A stretch of DNA of 6,029 nt from Clostridium sp. CAG:1013 (GTDB lineage Bacteria; Bacillota; Clostridia; Oscillospirales; Acutalibacteraceae): contig HF972601.1 in assembly GCA_000432995.1 (NCBI GenBank), positions 9,668 to 15,696 of the forward strand. Reading direction: 5' to 3'. A program made the position numbers and the translations under genes. Below the pieces are notes generated by a model that worked only from the letters and a program-made list of their open reading frames with translations, did not search any database and had not been told where the DNA came from. Below, piece after piece: positions 4,803 to 6,029 of this stretch (the stretch's first letter is position 1; every line of letters begins with the position of its first letter).

Positions 4803-6029
4803 TTAGTCCACCAGGGCGGGAGCGTCATCGATCTGCCAGGGCAGGCCCCACTTATTCAGGGCATCCATGTAGGGATCGGGATCGAACTCCTCCACAGTGT
4901 ACACGCCAGGCTTTGTCCACTTGCCGGTGAGAAGCATCATGGCTCCCACCATGGCGGGCACACCGGTGGTATAGGAGATGGCCTGGGAACCCACTTCCTT
5001 GTAGCACTCCTGATGGTCACACACGTTATAGATATAGGCGGTTTTTTCCACACCGTCTTTCTTTCCGGTGAAAATGCAACCGATGTTGGTCTTGCCCACG
5101 GTGCGGGGGCCCAGGGTGGCGGGGTCGGGAAGCAGGGCCTTCAGGAACTGGATGGGGACGATCTCATGGCCCTCAAACTCCACGGGCTCGGTGGAGAGCA
5201 TGCCCACGTTCTCCAGACACTTCATGTGGGTGAGATAGCTCTGACCAAAGGTCATGAAGAAACGGATCCGCTTCACGCCGGGGATGTTCTTGGCCAAAGA
5301 CTCGATCTCCTCATGGTGCAAAAGGTACATGTCCTTGTGGCCCACCTGATCGAAATCGTACTCCCGCTTGATGCTCATAGCGGGAATCTCCACCCAATGG
5401 CCGTTCTCCCAATAGGAGCCGGGAGCGGACACTTCCCGCAGGTTGATCTCCGGGTTGAAATTGGTGGCGAAAGGATAGCCGTGATCGCCGCCGTTGCAAT
5501 CCAGAATGTCGATGGTGTCGATCTGGTCGAACAGGTGCTTCTGAGCGTAGGCGCAGTAAGCCTGGGTAACGCCGGGGTCGAAACCGGTGCCCAGCAGAGC
5601 GGTCAGGCCAGCCTTCTCAAACTTTTCCTTGTAGGCCCACTGCCAGGAATAATCAAAGTAAGCGGAGAAGCCCTCTTCCTTGCAGCGCTTGTCGTAGACT
5701 TCACGCCAGGCAGGATCGGTGATGTCCTCGGGCTCGTAGTTGGCGGTATCCAGATAGTTGACGCCACATTCCAGGCAGGCGTCCATAATGGCCAGATCCT
5801 GGTAGGGCAGGGCGATGTTCATCACCAGGTCGGGCTTGTATTCCCGAATAAGGGCGGCCACCTGATCAGCATGGTCAGCATCCACCTGAGCGGTGGTGAT
5901 CTTGGTGGCAGTTTTGCCTTCCAGATCGGCTTTCAGGGCATCGCACTTGGACTTGGTACGGGAAGCGATGCAGATTTCGGTAAACACGTCGCTGCACTGG
6001 CAGCACTTACGGATAGCCACATTGGCCAC
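4803..6029 (-). CDS. Carboxynorspermidine/carboxyspermidine dehydrogenase (saccharopine dehydrogenase family), 5'-truncated
   Basis: The last 408 codons of an NAD(P)-dependent enzyme. It condenses L-aspartate beta-semialdehyde with putrescine (or 1,3-diaminopropane) and reduces the Schiff base to carboxyspermidine (or carboxynorspermidine). Counted from the window edge, visible features are the end of the first Rossmann helix (VANVAIRKCC 1-10), ASRTKSKCD (22-30) after the second strand with an arginine suited to NADPH, the dinucleotide-domain segment MNIALPYQD (70-78), YLDTANYE (92-99), GTGFDPGVTQAY (147-158), NGGDHGYPF (179-187) and the C-terminal TTGVPAMVGAMML (354-366). The GTG at 6029 is an internal valine, because the GxGGV nucleotide-binding start normally lies just before it. 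The true start is roughly 10-15 codons outside the window, so the promoter cannot be seen. It is the upstream gene of the pair with nspC, with zero intergenic bases. Confidence 0.94.
   Translation of the reverse strand: MANVAIRKCCQCSDVFTEICIASRTKSKCDALKADLEGKTATKITTAQVDADHADQVAALIREYKPDLVMNIALPYQDLAIMDACLECGVNYLDTANYEPEDITDPAWREVYDKRCKEEGFSAYFDYSWQWAYKEKFEKAGLTALLGTGFDPGVTQAYCAYAQKHLFDQIDTIDILDCNGGDHGYPFATNFNPEINLREVSAPGSYWENGHWVEIPAMSIKREYDFDQVGHKDMYLLHHEEIESLAKNIPGVKRIRFFMTFGQSYLTHMKCLENVGMLSTEPVEFEGHEIVPIQFLKALLPDPATLGPRTVGKTNIGCIFTGKKDGVEKTAYIYNVCDHQECYKEVGSQAISYTTGVPAMVGAMMLLTGKWTKPGVYTVEEFDPDPYMDALNKWGLPWQIDDAPALVD

Noticed and set aside
6027..6029. GTG at the window edge as the start of the dehydrogenase
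   Set aside because: The protein there begins in the middle of the Rossmann nucleotide-binding region. The glycine-rich strand that must precede it is missing, so the gene runs off the window.

Overview
The window looks like chromosomal DNA from an anaerobic, moderately GC-rich Firmicute. The gut Oscillospiraceae/Clostridia type (Flavonifractor/Intestinimonas-like) is my best guess, from the gene content, the strong AGGAGG-type ribosome binding sites, the TTG starts and the style of the terminators. This is an inference from general familiarity, not a database match. No mobile element, CRISPR array, tRNA or rRNA is visible.

Layout, left to right. A rho-independent terminator at 32-65 (+) ends an off-window gene. 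Next is a leftward two-gene unit: a MIF/tautomerase-fold small protein (1378-1725) followed by a PIG-V-like GT-C membrane glycosyltransferase (70-1350). A 353-bp divergent intergenic region (1726-2078) holds candidate promoters in both directions and several inverted repeats. It leads rightward into a class A flavodiiron protein (fprA, 2079-3278), closed by a strong terminator. A small two-helix membrane protein (3410-3640) follows with its own near-consensus promoter and a TTG start. A short bidirectional terminator separates it from a convergent leftward operon at the right edge: carboxynorspermidine/carboxyspermidine dehydrogenase (4803 to beyond 6029, 5' end cut off) and carboxynorspermidine/carboxyspermidine decarboxylase (nspC, 3678-4802). 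The stop of the first touches the start of the second.

Functionally there are three independent themes. The right-edge operon encodes the two-step route that makes spermidine (or norspermidine) from a diamine and aspartate semialdehyde, without S-adenosylmethionine decarboxylase. The flavodiiron protein reduces O2 to water and/or NO to N2O, as expected of a strict anaerobe that meets oxygen. The MIF-like/PIG-V-like pair has no obvious shared pathway and is the least understood part. I found no convincing new multi-gene system. The points most worth checking are the structured fprA leader, the MIF-like protein paired with a membrane glycosyltransferase, and the small TTG-start membrane protein.
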